From positions 1 to 55,759 of the forward strand of contig QBYJ01000006.1 in NCBI GenBank assembly GCA_003282885.1: 55,759 nucleotides of DNA, in the 5' to 3' direction. Below, in pieces: positions 8,609 through 17,153 of this stretch. The stretch comes from SAR116 cluster bacterium AG-325-F22 (lineage in GTDB: Bacteria; Pseudomonadota; Alphaproteobacteria; Puniceispirillales; Marisalimonadaceae). The position numbers were made by a program, and so were the translations under genes. The notes under the pieces are model-generated. The model was not told the origin of the DNA. It saw nothing but the letters and a program-made list of their open reading frames with translations, and did no database searches. Every line of letters begins with the position of its first letter. Positions within the stretch are counted from its first letter, which is position 1.

Positions 8609-9295
8609 ATGCGTATTATAAAACGTTTTAGCAAAATTAACATTGGCCAAAAATTAATAGGGTTATTGTTTTACTCTATAACACATTTGATATCGCGCTC
8701 AATTAAATGGGAATATATAGTTGAAAATGAAAAATCAAATATATTTAATAGTAATAAAAAATATATTTTTTGTTGTTGGCACAATAAATTATTTTTAGGG
8801 CCTCATCTTTTACCAAGAAACAGAATTATCAATGCTCTACAATCCAGTCATTCTGACGGCATGGTTACTTCTGTGGTATTCAAATATCTTGGCATGAATG
8901 TCATTTTAGGTTCTTCAAAAAAAGGCGGAATGCAAGCTTTTAGAAAAATGGTTAAATGTATACAATTGGGTGAAAGTGTTGCAATTACTCCAGATGGACC
9001 CAAGGGACCTAAAGAAAAAGTAAAAGAGGGTATAATTAAATTAGCTCAAATAACAGATACTTCTATAATCCCACTCGTTTGGGCTACAAATAAGTTCAAG
9101 ATAATTAATTCATGGGATAGTTTTGTTTTACCATACCCTTTCTCAAAAGGTGCATATAGTTTTGGCAAGCCAATAAATGTTAAAAAAAAGATAAATGAAG
9201 AAGAACTAGAAATTATAAGACTTTTTCTTGAACATGAAATCAAACGCCTAACAACACTAGTAGAAAATAAAGTTAATCGAATTTATTTAAAATAA
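8609..9295 (+). CDS. DUF374 lysophospholipid acyltransferase-like protein
   Basis: A 228-residue membrane-associated protein of the DUF374 family, related to PlsC/LpxL acyltransferases. Family hallmarks are C-C-W-H-N-K-L-F near residue 55, followed by S-S-H-S-D-G-M and I-T-P-D-G-P-K-G-P. It is the first gene of an operon with waaA (13-nt gap), lpxK and lpxL, so an acyl transfer step in lipid A or outer-membrane lipid assembly is likely. The start is the ATG at 8609; the ribosome-binding site is weak. Confidence 0.82.
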   Translation: MRIIKRFSKINIGQKLIGLLFYSITHLISRSIKWEYIVENEKSNIFNSNKKYIFCCWHNKLFLGPHLLPRNRIINALQSSHSDGMVTSVVFKYLGMNVILGSSKKGGMQAFRKMVKCIQLGESVAITPDGPKGPKEKVKEGIIKLAQITDTSIIPLVWATNKFKIINSWDSFVLPYPFSKGAYSFGKPINVKKKINEEELEIIRLFLEHEIKRLTTLVENKVNRIYLK

Positions 9296-9308
9296 AATAG
9301 GATATTAT

Positions 9309-10628
9309 ATGTCACTAACTACTTATAATTTTTTATGGGGAATAGTAAAATTTATTTTACCCAGCTATTTAGAAAGGCGACAAAAAAAAGGAAAGGAGGA
9401 TATACATAGAATTAAAGAAAGATTTGGCATTTCAAAAAAAAATAGACCATATGGAACACTAGTATGGTTACATGGCACTAGCGTTGGTGAGTCAGTTGCA
9501 GCTCTCGCACTAGCTAACTCTATGAGTAAAAATGGTTATGGGATTAATAATAAAGAATTTTTTTTATTGACTACAAATACACTTTCAGCAGCAAAACTAA
9601 TTAAAGATAAAATAAAAAAAGGTTTACCTGCAATTCATCAATACAATCCTTATGATCACCCCGAATTTGTATCTAAATTTTTAGGGCATTGGAAACCAAA
9701 CATGGCTGTATTTTTAGAATCAGATTTTTGGCCTAATTTAATTTATTTAACAGCAAATACTGAAATTCCGACTGTCTTGGCTTCATCTCAAATGTCTGAC
9801 AAATCTGCGCGTTTCTGGACTGGATTAGGTTTTTTTTTAGCTAAGAAAATTTTTGGAAAAGTAACAAATGTTTTAGCAGTAGATCCAAAACAAGAGGCGC
9901 TTTTTAAAAAATTAGGTGCTAAGAATGTTAAGAGTTTAACTAGCTTAAAATCTATTGCTGAAAAACCACCAATCAATCAAAATTATGTAATAAATTTAAA
10001 AAAAAATCTTACAAAAAAGAAAATTATATTAGCTTCATCAACACATCCAGGAGAAGAAGAGTTAATGATCAAATTAGCTGATTTATTGAGAAAAAACGCC
10101 CATGATAATATCTTAATAATTATTGCACCTCGTCACATAAGAAGAAGCATTAGTATACAAAATAGAGTAAAATCTGCAGGGTTTGATATAAAATGTAGAA
10201 GTAAAGGAGATTATCCATCTAAAAATGACAAGTTTTACTTATCAGATACTATGGGGGAAATGGGATCTCTTATTGAAGTGGCTGATTTAGTTTATGTAGC
10301 AGGGTCAATGGTTCCAGTTGGAGGTCATAGTCCTTCTGAAGCGTCGCAATTTGGCAAACCAGTAATAATGGGGCCTCATTCAGAAAAATGTAATGCTCAA
10401 ATTAAAGATCTTGTTTGGTCTGGAGGAGCAATACAAATAGAAAAAGGACCTAAAATGAATGAAAATTTTCTTAATAATATTGTTGCATTGATAAGTAACA
10501 ATGAACGTTTAGAGGATATGGGAAAAAACAGCTTAATAGCATCTGGTTATGCGCAACAACGTGCTGATGAGGCAAGTATTCATTTACTTGAATTACTAAG
10601 TCTAAGTAATAACAATAATGTTGCTTAA
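9309..10628 (+). CDS. waaA: 3-deoxy-D-manno-octulosonic acid (Kdo) transferase
   Basis: A 439-residue GT-B glycosyltransferase that adds Kdo from CMP-Kdo to the lipid A precursor at the inner membrane. The N-terminal H-G-T-S-V-G-E-S-V-A holds the catalytic glutamate of WaaA/KdtA, and the C-terminal half has G-G-H-S-P-S-E-A, the sugar-nucleotide-binding region. A hydrophobic N-terminal anchor is present. The length is typical (about 425). The lpxK start follows its stop by 2 nt. Confidence 0.95.
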   Translation: MSLTTYNFLWGIVKFILPSYLERRQKKGKEDIHRIKERFGISKKNRPYGTLVWLHGTSVGESVAALALANSMSKNGYGINNKEFFLLTTNTLSAAKLIKDKIKKGLPAIHQYNPYDHPEFVSKFLGHWKPNMAVFLESDFWPNLIYLTANTEIPTVLASSQMSDKSARFWTGLGFFLAKKIFGKVTNVLAVDPKQEALFKKLGAKNVKSLTSLKSIAEKPPINQNYVINLKKNLTKKKIILASSTHPGEEELMIKLADLLRKNAHDNILIIIAPRHIRRSISIQNRVKSAGFDIKCRSKGDYPSKNDKFYLSDTMGEMGSLIEVADLVYVAGSMVPVGGHSPSEASQFGKPVIMGPHSEKCNAQIKDLVWSGGAIQIEKGPKMNENFLNNIVALISNNERLEDMGKNSLIASGYAQQRADEASIHLLELLSLSNNNNVA

Positions 10629-10630
10629 AT

Positions 10631-11620
10631 ATGATTGAATCCCCAAAATTTTGGTATCAAAATAATTCATACTCAAAGATTCAAAGTTTTTTACTTTTTC
10701 CTTTATCGATATTATGGATTTTAATTTCATTTCTAAAAAAAGTTTTTATAAAAAAATATAAATCAAAATTAAAAGTGATTTGTATTGGAAATATTACTGT
10801 TGGCGGAACAGGAAAAACTCCATTTGCAATTTACACCTTTAAATTTTTAAAGAAATTAGGATATAAACCAGTTTTTTTGACTAGAGGATATGGGGGATTG
10901 CTCAAAGGTCCAATTGAAGTGAAAGACACGCATAAATTTAAAGAAGTTGGAGATGAAGCACTATTATTAAACAAAGTTGGTCCAACAATTGTCTCAAAGA
11001 ATAGATCACATGGAGCTAAATTAATTGAGAACCATGAAAGTGATTTTAATATAATTATAATGGATGATGGTCTTCAAAATTATCAATTAAAGCAAGATAT
11101 TAAATTTTTGTTAATAGATAAGAATTTAAAATTTGGAAATAAGTTTTGTATCCCTGCCGGCCCCTTAAGAGAACCCATAAATCAAGGTCTTTTAGGAATT
11201 GATGCCATCGTACTTACTGGAAACGAAAATAAAGACACTGACCTTTACAATGTTTATAATAAAATTATATTTAATCCCCAAATTAAAACGATAAAATCAC
11301 CAAAAATTAAAAACGATAAACTTTTAGCTTTTTGTGGACTAGCAAATGCGATTAAATTTTATGAAACACTTAAAGCTAATGGTTTTAATGTTATGTATAC
11401 AAAATCATTTCCAGATCATTACGAATATAAAAATGAGGATATTGATAAATTAATATTAGAAGCAAATATCCAAAACTTAAAATTAATTACTACAGAAAAA
11501 GATTATGTTAAAATCAATGATAATAAAAATATAATTAATTTTCTCCCAATAGAGATGGAGTTAGACATGAAAGATAAAGCTGTCTTCAAGCCATTTTTGC
11601 AGGAAAAACTAAATGATTAA
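10631..11620 (+). CDS. lpxK: Tetraacyldisaccharide 4'-kinase
   Basis: A 329-residue P-loop kinase that phosphorylates the 4' position of the lipid A disaccharide. After an N-terminal membrane helix comes I-G-N-I-T-V-G-G-T-G-K-T-P, the LpxK Walker A motif. M-D-D-G-L-Q-N and P-A-G-P-L-R-E-P are also diagnostic. It overlaps lpxL by 8 nt, indicating translational coupling. Confidence 0.96.
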   Translation: MIESPKFWYQNNSYSKIQSFLLFPLSILWILISFLKKVFIKKYKSKLKVICIGNITVGGTGKTPFAIYTFKFLKKLGYKPVFLTRGYGGLLKGPIEVKDTHKFKEVGDEALLLNKVGPTIVSKNRSHGAKLIENHESDFNIIIMDDGLQNYQLKQDIKFLLIDKNLKFGNKFCIPAGPLREPINQGLLGIDAIVLTGNENKDTDLYNVYNKIIFNPQIKTIKSPKIKNDKLLAFCGLANAIKFYETLKANGFNVMYTKSFPDHYEYKNEDIDKLILEANIQNLKLITTEKDYVKINDNKNIINFLPIEMELDMKDKAVFKPFLQEKLND

Positions 11621-12500
11621 TCATTTTATTTATCTACTTAAAAAAAAATTTGATAGATATATTCATGACCCAATAGCTGCAATTCTAGCTGTTCCATTTT
11701 TTCTAATACTAAAAATCCTTCCTTATAAACTTTCATCATATTTGTGTGGAACTTTAATGTACTTAATTGCTCCACTTACCTTTTACAATAATCGTGTTAA
11801 AAAACATATGCAGATTGCATTTCCTAAAAAATCCAAAAAAGAAATCAATAAACTCTCGTCTCAACATTGGTTTATTCTTGGTCAAACTATAGGAGAAATG
11901 CCTCATATTAATAAATTGATAAAGTTAGGCAATTTAGAAACAGAAGGTTTAGACAAAATAAAACTAGGCCCTGCTATTCTAGTAGGAGCTCATATGGGCA
12001 ATTGGGAATTTCTTTTAAGAGTTGGTGACCTGGCTGGAAGAAGAGCAGGATATGTTTTCAGGCCTATTAATAATTGGATTTTAAATAAAATGCAAATTCA
12101 TAGAAATAAAGATGCAAATGCTGATTTTTACAGGAAAGGTCGTCTTGCTGCTATTGGAATGGCAGGGAAACTTAAAAGTGGTGAAGTAGTTGGTTTAACT
12201 GGTGATCAACTTTTACGAGAGGGAATAAAGGTTCCTTTTTTTGGGATAGAAACACCAACTCCTCAAGCTGCGGCGGTTATGGCTTTAAAATGGAACGTTC
12301 CAATATATATGGTAAGAGTAGAACGTTTTAAAGGAATAAAATTCAGAATGAGTGTAGAGAACAAACTAACAATTCCAAAGAATTTAGAAAAAGATAAAGC
12401 TATATTCGAAATAACCAGATTAATCTCATCTAGAATAGAAGAATGGATTATTGACAAACCAGAACAATGGCTTTGGGCTCATAGACGATGGGGCAAATAA
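11613..12500 (+). CDS. lpxL: Lipid A lauroyl acyltransferase (LpxL/HtrB family)
   Basis: A 295-residue inner-membrane acyltransferase that adds a secondary acyl chain to Kdo2-lipid IVA. The catalytic H-x4-E is seen in G-A-H-M-G-N-W-E-F, and G-D-Q-L-L-R-E-G-I and P-E-Q-W-L-W-A-H-R-R-W are further family signatures. It is the last gene of the DUF374-waaA-lpxK-lpxL operon. Only one LpxL/LpxM-type enzyme is in the window; the acyl chain used cannot be told from sequence. Confidence 0.92.
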   Translation: MINHFIYLLKKKFDRYIHDPIAAILAVPFFLILKILPYKLSSYLCGTLMYLIAPLTFYNNRVKKHMQIAFPKKSKKEINKLSSQHWFILGQTIGEMPHINKLIKLGNLETEGLDKIKLGPAILVGAHMGNWEFLLRVGDLAGRRAGYVFRPINNWILNKMQIHRNKDANADFYRKGRLAAIGMAGKLKSGEVVGLTGDQLLREGIKVPFFGIETPTPQAAAVMALKWNVPIYMVRVERFKGIKFRMSVENKLTIPKNLEKDKAIFEITRLISSRIEEWIIDKPEQWLWAHRRWGK

Positions 12501-12542
12501 ATTAAAATTTTCTAGTCATGTTAGGTAAATATATATTGAATA

Positions 12543-13880
12543 TTATTTATCCAATATTGCTGATCGAATCTCATCTGAAAACTTTATTTTAAGTTTTGCA
12601 TTTTTTGGAGCATCACTGCTGAGTTTAATTGGTTTGCCATAATTGTCCATCACAAGCGTAAAACCCCTTTCAAGCACACTGTTAAAACTAGATGCTTCTA
12701 ATAATTGGCTGAGTGAAGCTAATTTTGTATCTTTGTTTTTTAAAATATTTTCTAAATAATTTTTAAATTTCGTATCTAACAGTTGTTGTTTTGAATCTAA
12801 ATTACTTATTAATACTTTTGGTGGTATTAATCTTTGAGTAAGTTGAGTAATTTTGTTTTTCTGTTCTATAAAAGTATTCTTAAACAAGTTTTCAATATCT
12901 TTGTAAATAAAATCTAATATTTGGTTTTTATTATCAAATATCTGATCGGGTTTACCTAGAAGTCTGATAAGATTACTAAGTCGATCTTTATTGTTATTTA
13001 ATTTATTAGTAAATGAAGTTTTAAGTCTTAAATTTAATTCAACAATTCTGGCTATCAATTCAACTCTTACCGGTACTGACTTTTCAGCAGCTCCAGTTGG
13101 TGTTGGAGCTCTTAAATCAGATACAAAATCAATCAATGTTGTATCAGTTTCATGCCCTACTGCTGAAATAACTGGTATTGTACTATTAAAAACCGCTCTA
13201 ACTACTACCTCTTCATTAAAAGACCATAGATCTTCTAAACTGCCTCCACCTCTTGCGACAATAAGTAGATCTGGTTTCTTAAAATTTGTTTGATCTGTGA
13301 ATAGATTAAACTTTTCTATGGCATTGGCTATTTGTTGAGCTGAACCTTCACCCTGAACAGCAACAGGCCACAAATAAACATGTGAAGGGAAACGATCTGA
13401 TATTCTATGTAATATATCCTTTATTACAGCCCCCGAAGGACTTGTTATGACACCAATTCTTTTTGGCAGGTATGGAATTAGCTTTTTATGCTCTTGTTTA
13501 AATAAACCTTCAGCCAGTAGTTTTTTTCTTCTATCTTCAAGCATTTTAAGAAGTGCACCCTCACCCGCAACTTCCATACTATCTACAATAATTTGATATT
13601 TTGATTGCCCTGCGAAAGTAGTAATTTTTCCAGTACAAATGACATCCATGCCTTCTTCAGGCCTGATAGAAAGTCTGGGTAATGTATATTTCCAGATTAT
13701 TGCTGCAATAGTTCCGTCTGTATCTTTAAGAGTAAAGTATACATGACCTGATCCAGGAAATGAGGGACGTGAAATTTCACCTCTAATACGAACATAACTA
13801 AAATTTGTCTCGACTGATTTTTTAATAACTTGAGAAAATTCACCTACAGAATATACAGGATTGTTATTATTATTTTCCAT
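12543..13880 (-). CDS. xseA: Exodeoxyribonuclease VII large subunit
   Basis: A 445-residue subunit of exonuclease VII, which degrades single-stranded DNA. An N-terminal OB-fold (residues 1-100, with R-I-R-G-E-I-S-R and H-V-Y-F-T-L-K-D) is followed by the catalytic core with G-V-I-T-S-P-S-G-A-V, A-R-G-G-G-S-L-E-D-L-W and S-A-V-G-H-E-T-D. A coiled-coil-rich C-terminus follows. The length is normal. The small subunit xseB is not in the window. It is divergent from purD across 84 bp and convergent with lpxL. Confidence 0.96.
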   Translation of the reverse strand: MENNNNNPVYSVGEFSQVIKKSVETNFSYVRIRGEISRPSFPGSGHVYFTLKDTDGTIAAIIWKYTLPRLSIRPEEGMDVICTGKITTFAGQSKYQIIVDSMEVAGEGALLKMLEDRRKKLLAEGLFKQEHKKLIPYLPKRIGVITSPSGAVIKDILHRISDRFPSHVYLWPVAVQGEGSAQQIANAIEKFNLFTDQTNFKKPDLLIVARGGGSLEDLWSFNEEVVVRAVFNSTIPVISAVGHETDTTLIDFVSDLRAPTPTGAAEKSVPVRVELIARIVELNLRLKTSFTNKLNNNKDRLSNLIRLLGKPDQIFDNKNQILDFIYKDIENLFKNTFIEQKNKITQLTQRLIPPKVLISNLDSKQQLLDTKFKNYLENILKNKDTKLASLSQLLEASSFNSVLERGFTLVMDNYGKPIKLSSDAPKNAKLKIKFSDEIRSAILDK

Positions 13881-13964
13881 TAATTTAAATAAGGTTTATA
13901 TTTATCATAATTCGATACTATGGCATATTGAACAAAATCGAAAGCTTTTTGGGGTGTATAATCT

Positions 13965-15227
13965 ATGAATATTTTAGTTGTGGGTGGAGGTGGCAGAGAA
14001 CATGCCATTGCTTATTCATTTTCAAAATCTCCACTAACAAAAAAGCTAATGGTTGCTCCTGGTAACCCTGGCATTGAAACTTTTGCTAAATGTTATCCAA
14101 TAGCCGCTGACGATATTGATGGACAATGTAGGCTAGCAAAAGACATGAAAGCAGACATAGTTTTCATAGGACCAGAAATCCCCTTAGTGCTTGGCTTAAA
14201 AGATAAATTATCCGAAATAGGTATTAATGCATTTGGACCATCTAAAGAAGCTGCAAAGTTGGAAGGATCAAAAATCTTCTCTCGAAATTTTTGTAAAAAA
14301 TATAATATTCCTCAACCAAGTTTTAAATATTGTAGTGATTTAAAGACTGCAAAAGACCAAATAGAATTGTTAAATGGATACTGTGTTGTAAAAGCAGATG
14401 GTCTTGCAGCAGGTAAAGGTGTTATAGTTTGTGATACAGTGAATGAAGCAATTGAGGCATCCACTCAAATGATAGAAAAAAATAAATTTGGCGATGCTGG
14501 AAAATCAATTTTAATTGAGGAAAGAATAACTGGTATTGAGGCAAGCGTGTTTGCAGTATCAGACGGCAATACCGCAATTTTACTTGCGACAGCTCAAGAT
14601 CATAAGAGAGCTTATGATAATGACGAAGGCCCGAATACTGGAGGCATGGGAGCAATATCTCCAGCACCAGCAATAAATGAAGAATTAAATGAAAAGATTT
14701 TTAACAATATTATAATGCCGACAATTGATGGAATGAGATCCAATGGTAATCCCTACCAAGGCATACTTTATGCTGGTGTCATGCTTACTGATGAAGGACC
14801 AAAGGTAATTGAATTTAATTGCAGATTTGGAGATCCAGAAACACAGGTCGTACTTCCACGCCTTAACACAGATTTAGTAGAAATTGTTCATAACACTGTC
14901 ACAAACAATCTTGAAAACACTTTCATTGATCTTATTGATAACACTACAATAACTGTTGTAATAGCAAGTCAAGGTTATCCAGGAACCTTTAAAAAGGGAA
15001 TTGAATTACCCTTACTTGATAAGTTTGATAACAAAGATGATATATTAATTTTCCATTCTGGTACTGCTAAGAATGATAATGAAAATCTTATTTCAAGTGG
15101 CGGTAGAGTTTTATCTGTGACAGCGATTGGAGAAAATGTCCAAGACTGCAGAAAAAAAGCATATAAGGCTATTGAGGAAATAAATTGGGATAATGGCTTC
15201 TTTAGAAGAGATATAGGTAAACTCTAA
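13965..15227 (+). CDS. purD: Phosphoribosylamine-glycine ligase
   Basis: A 420-residue ATP-grasp enzyme that makes glycinamide ribonucleotide in purine synthesis. The start M-N-I-L-V-V-G-G-G-G-R-E-H-A is diagnostic. V-K-A-D-G-L-A-A-G-K-G-V is the ATP-grasp loop, and D-H-K-R-A-Y-D-N-D-E-G-P-N-T-G-G-M-G is the classic PurD signature. GGGGTG upstream of the ATG may serve as ribosome-binding site. Monocistronic, convergent with tadA (2-nt gap). Confidence 0.98.
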   Translation: MNILVVGGGGREHAIAYSFSKSPLTKKLMVAPGNPGIETFAKCYPIAADDIDGQCRLAKDMKADIVFIGPEIPLVLGLKDKLSEIGINAFGPSKEAAKLEGSKIFSRNFCKKYNIPQPSFKYCSDLKTAKDQIELLNGYCVVKADGLAAGKGVIVCDTVNEAIEASTQMIEKNKFGDAGKSILIEERITGIEASVFAVSDGNTAILLATAQDHKRAYDNDEGPNTGGMGAISPAPAINEELNEKIFNNIIMPTIDGMRSNGNPYQGILYAGVMLTDEGPKVIEFNCRFGDPETQVVLPRLNTDLVEIVHNTVTNNLENTFIDLIDNTTITVVIASQGYPGTFKKGIELPLLDKFDNKDDILIFHSGTAKNDNENLISSGGRVLSVTAIGENVQDCRKKAYKAIEEINWDNGFFRRDIGKL

Positions 15228-15229
15228 AA

Positions 15230-15676
15230 TCACCTTATTTTATTAAAAAATTCTTTTAATAGTCTTTCTGATTCAGTTGTGGAAAAACCTGAGTAAATTT
15301 CAATTGATGTTTTATTATCTGAGAAGACTCTAATTCCATTTTCGATGGCTCCCCCCTTCTTATCCTCAGCTCCATAATATAACCTTCTTATTCTTGTCTG
15401 TTTAATAAGCCCTGAACACATAACACAAGGTTCTAATGTAACCCACAAATCACAATTATTTAAAAATCTTTGACCTGTTATTTTTAATGCTTTTTCAATA
15501 ACTAATTTCTCTGCATGACAAGTAGGATCATTCCTTGTTTCGACTAAATTGTGTGCCTTAGCAATAACACTTCCGCACCTCCTTACTATTATAGCCCCAA
15601 CAGGAACTTCATCTTTATTTTTAGCCTTAATCGCTTCTTTGATAGCTAAACTCATATAATCAATTTGATTTGGCAA
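15230..15676 (-). CDS. tadA: tRNA adenosine(34) deaminase
   Basis: A 148-residue zinc deaminase that converts wobble adenosine-34 of tRNA-Arg(ACG) to inosine. Zinc and catalytic residues are visible as H54-A-E56 and P-C84-V-M-C87. The length suits TadA. It is divergent from the pseudouridine synthase gene across 60 bp. A related cytosine or guanine deaminase is less likely because N-x4-T and the H-A-E spacing fit TadA. Confidence 0.93.
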   Translation of the reverse strand: MPNQIDYMSLAIKEAIKAKNKDEVPVGAIIVRRCGSVIAKAHNLVETRNDPTCHAEKLVIEKALKITGQRFLNNCDLWVTLEPCVMCSGLIKQTRIRRLYYGAEDKKGGAIENGIRVFSDNKTSIEIYSGFSTTESERLLKEFFNKIR

Positions 15677-15736
15677 ATTTAATCCTTAGTTTACAGTTAT
15701 GTTGCTAATAATGCTTAAAAGCTATAATACAAAATT

Positions 15737-16582
15737 ATGAAAAATACTTTTAAAAAAAATAATTCAGAAATATCATTAAATAAAACTGAAACCTTAAAAC
15801 TAAAAGTACCTGATACTAGACCCGAGAGAATTGCAAAAGCTATCGCCAGGTCAGGCTTATGTTCTAGAAGAGAAGCTGAGCGATGGATAATTAATGGTCA
15901 GGTAAAACTAAATAGTAAAATTTTAACTGAATGTGGTGTTAATGTTACTACTAGAGATGTCATTGAAGTAAATGGTAAACCATTACCCAATAAGGTAATA
16001 ACTAAGTTATGGATGTACCATAAACAGAGAGGTTATTTAGTTACTAACTATGATCCAGAAGGTAGGTCAACAATCTTCGATCAATTGAAAAATAAAATAG
16101 AGACAAGATTTATTTCTGTTGGCCGTTTAGATATGGATTCAGAAGGCCTAATATTACTTACTAATGATGGTGATTTAGCTAGAAAACTTGAACTACCTGC
16201 AACAGGGTGGCTTCGTAAATATAGAGTTAGAGTTCATGGCTATGTGATATCAAAAGATTTGGAACCACTGAAAAATGGAATTATAATTGATGGTATAAAG
16301 TATGGTAGAATAGATGCCACTTTAGATAGGCAGCAGGGAAGTAATGCTTGGCTTACATTGAGTTTTAGAGAGGGGAAAAATAGGGAAGTTAGAAAGGTTA
16401 TGAACCATCTAGGCTATAACGTGAACCGTCTAATTAGAGTATCTTTTGGACCTTTTAATTTAAAAGACCTCCCCTCAGGAGAATTACAAGAAGTTAAAAA
16501 CCGAGTATTGAACGATCAATTAGGTTTATCTCAACCAAAAAAATTAAGACATAATAAAAATAAAATAATTATAAAAACATAA
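15737..16582 (+). CDS. rluB: RluB/RsuA-family 23S rRNA pseudouridine synthase
   Basis: A 281-residue enzyme. An N-terminal S4 RNA-binding domain (about 30-90, R-S-G-L-C-S-R-R-E-A-E) precedes the catalytic domain with G-R-L-D-M-D-S-E-G-L-I-L-L-T-N-D-G, whose aspartate is the nucleophile. The order and length fit RluB, which modifies helix 80 of 23S rRNA near position 2605. The related RluE/RluF/RsuA cannot be fully excluded. rsmD follows after 6 nt, making an rRNA-modification pair that is common in alphaproteobacteria. Confidence 0.88.
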   Translation: MKNTFKKNNSEISLNKTETLKLKVPDTRPERIAKAIARSGLCSRREAERWIINGQVKLNSKILTECGVNVTTRDVIEVNGKPLPNKVITKLWMYHKQRGYLVTNYDPEGRSTIFDQLKNKIETRFISVGRLDMDSEGLILLTNDGDLARKLELPATGWLRKYRVRVHGYVISKDLEPLKNGIIIDGIKYGRIDATLDRQQGSNAWLTLSFREGKNREVRKVMNHLGYNVNRLIRVSFGPFNLKDLPSGELQEVKNRVLNDQLGLSQPKKLRHNKNKIIIKT

Positions 16583-16588
16583 GAACCT

Positions 16589-17152
16589 ATGAGAATAATA
16601 AGTGGTAAATTTAGAGGGTTAAAGCTTCAACCACCAGTTGATTTTAGTATAAGACCAACATCTGACAGGTTAAAAGAATCACTTTTTTCTATTTTAGAAT
16701 CAAATAAATATAATATAAAAATTCAAAATTCTAATGTTATAGATATTTGCAGTGGAACAGGAGCATTAGGCATCGAAGCATTATCCAGAGGTGCCAAATT
16801 AATCTATTTTATTGATAAGGATCCAAAAGCAATTAATGTATTGCAAAAAAATATTTCAAAGTTAAAGATTGATTATAAAGATGAGACTCATATAAAAATC
16901 ATAAGAGATGACGCTAACATAGCACTTAAAAATATAAAAAATAATTTTGATATTGTATTAATAGATCCTCCATATAATTCAAATATCATTGAAGAGTGCT
17001 TGGTTAAATTAAAACAATATAATTTGATTGATTTAGATAGCTATATTTTTGCTGAGAGTAGCAAAAATGAAAACTTTAATTTTGATGGCTTTGATATGTT
17101 AGATAAAAAAATTTACGGGAACTCTAAACTAACTATTCTAAAATTATTTTAA
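16589..17152 (+). CDS. rsmD: 16S rRNA (guanine(966)-N2)-methyltransferase
   Basis: A 187-residue Rossmann methyltransferase. It begins M-R-I-I-S-G-K-F-R-G, typical of RsmD, and has the SAM-binding segment D-I-C-S-G-T-G-A-L-G-I-E-A-L-S-R-G and the catalytic motif D-P-P-Y-N. It methylates G966 of 16S rRNA. It is in an operon with the upstream pseudouridine synthase and convergent with mutL (1-nt gap). Confidence 0.96.
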   Translation: MRIISGKFRGLKLQPPVDFSIRPTSDRLKESLFSILESNKYNIKIQNSNVIDICSGTGALGIEALSRGAKLIYFIDKDPKAINVLQKNISKLKIDYKDETHIKIIRDDANIALKNIKNNFDIVLIDPPYNSNIIEECLVKLKQYNLIDLDSYIFAESSKNENFNFDGFDMLDKKIYGNSKLTILKLF

Positions 17153-17153
17153 C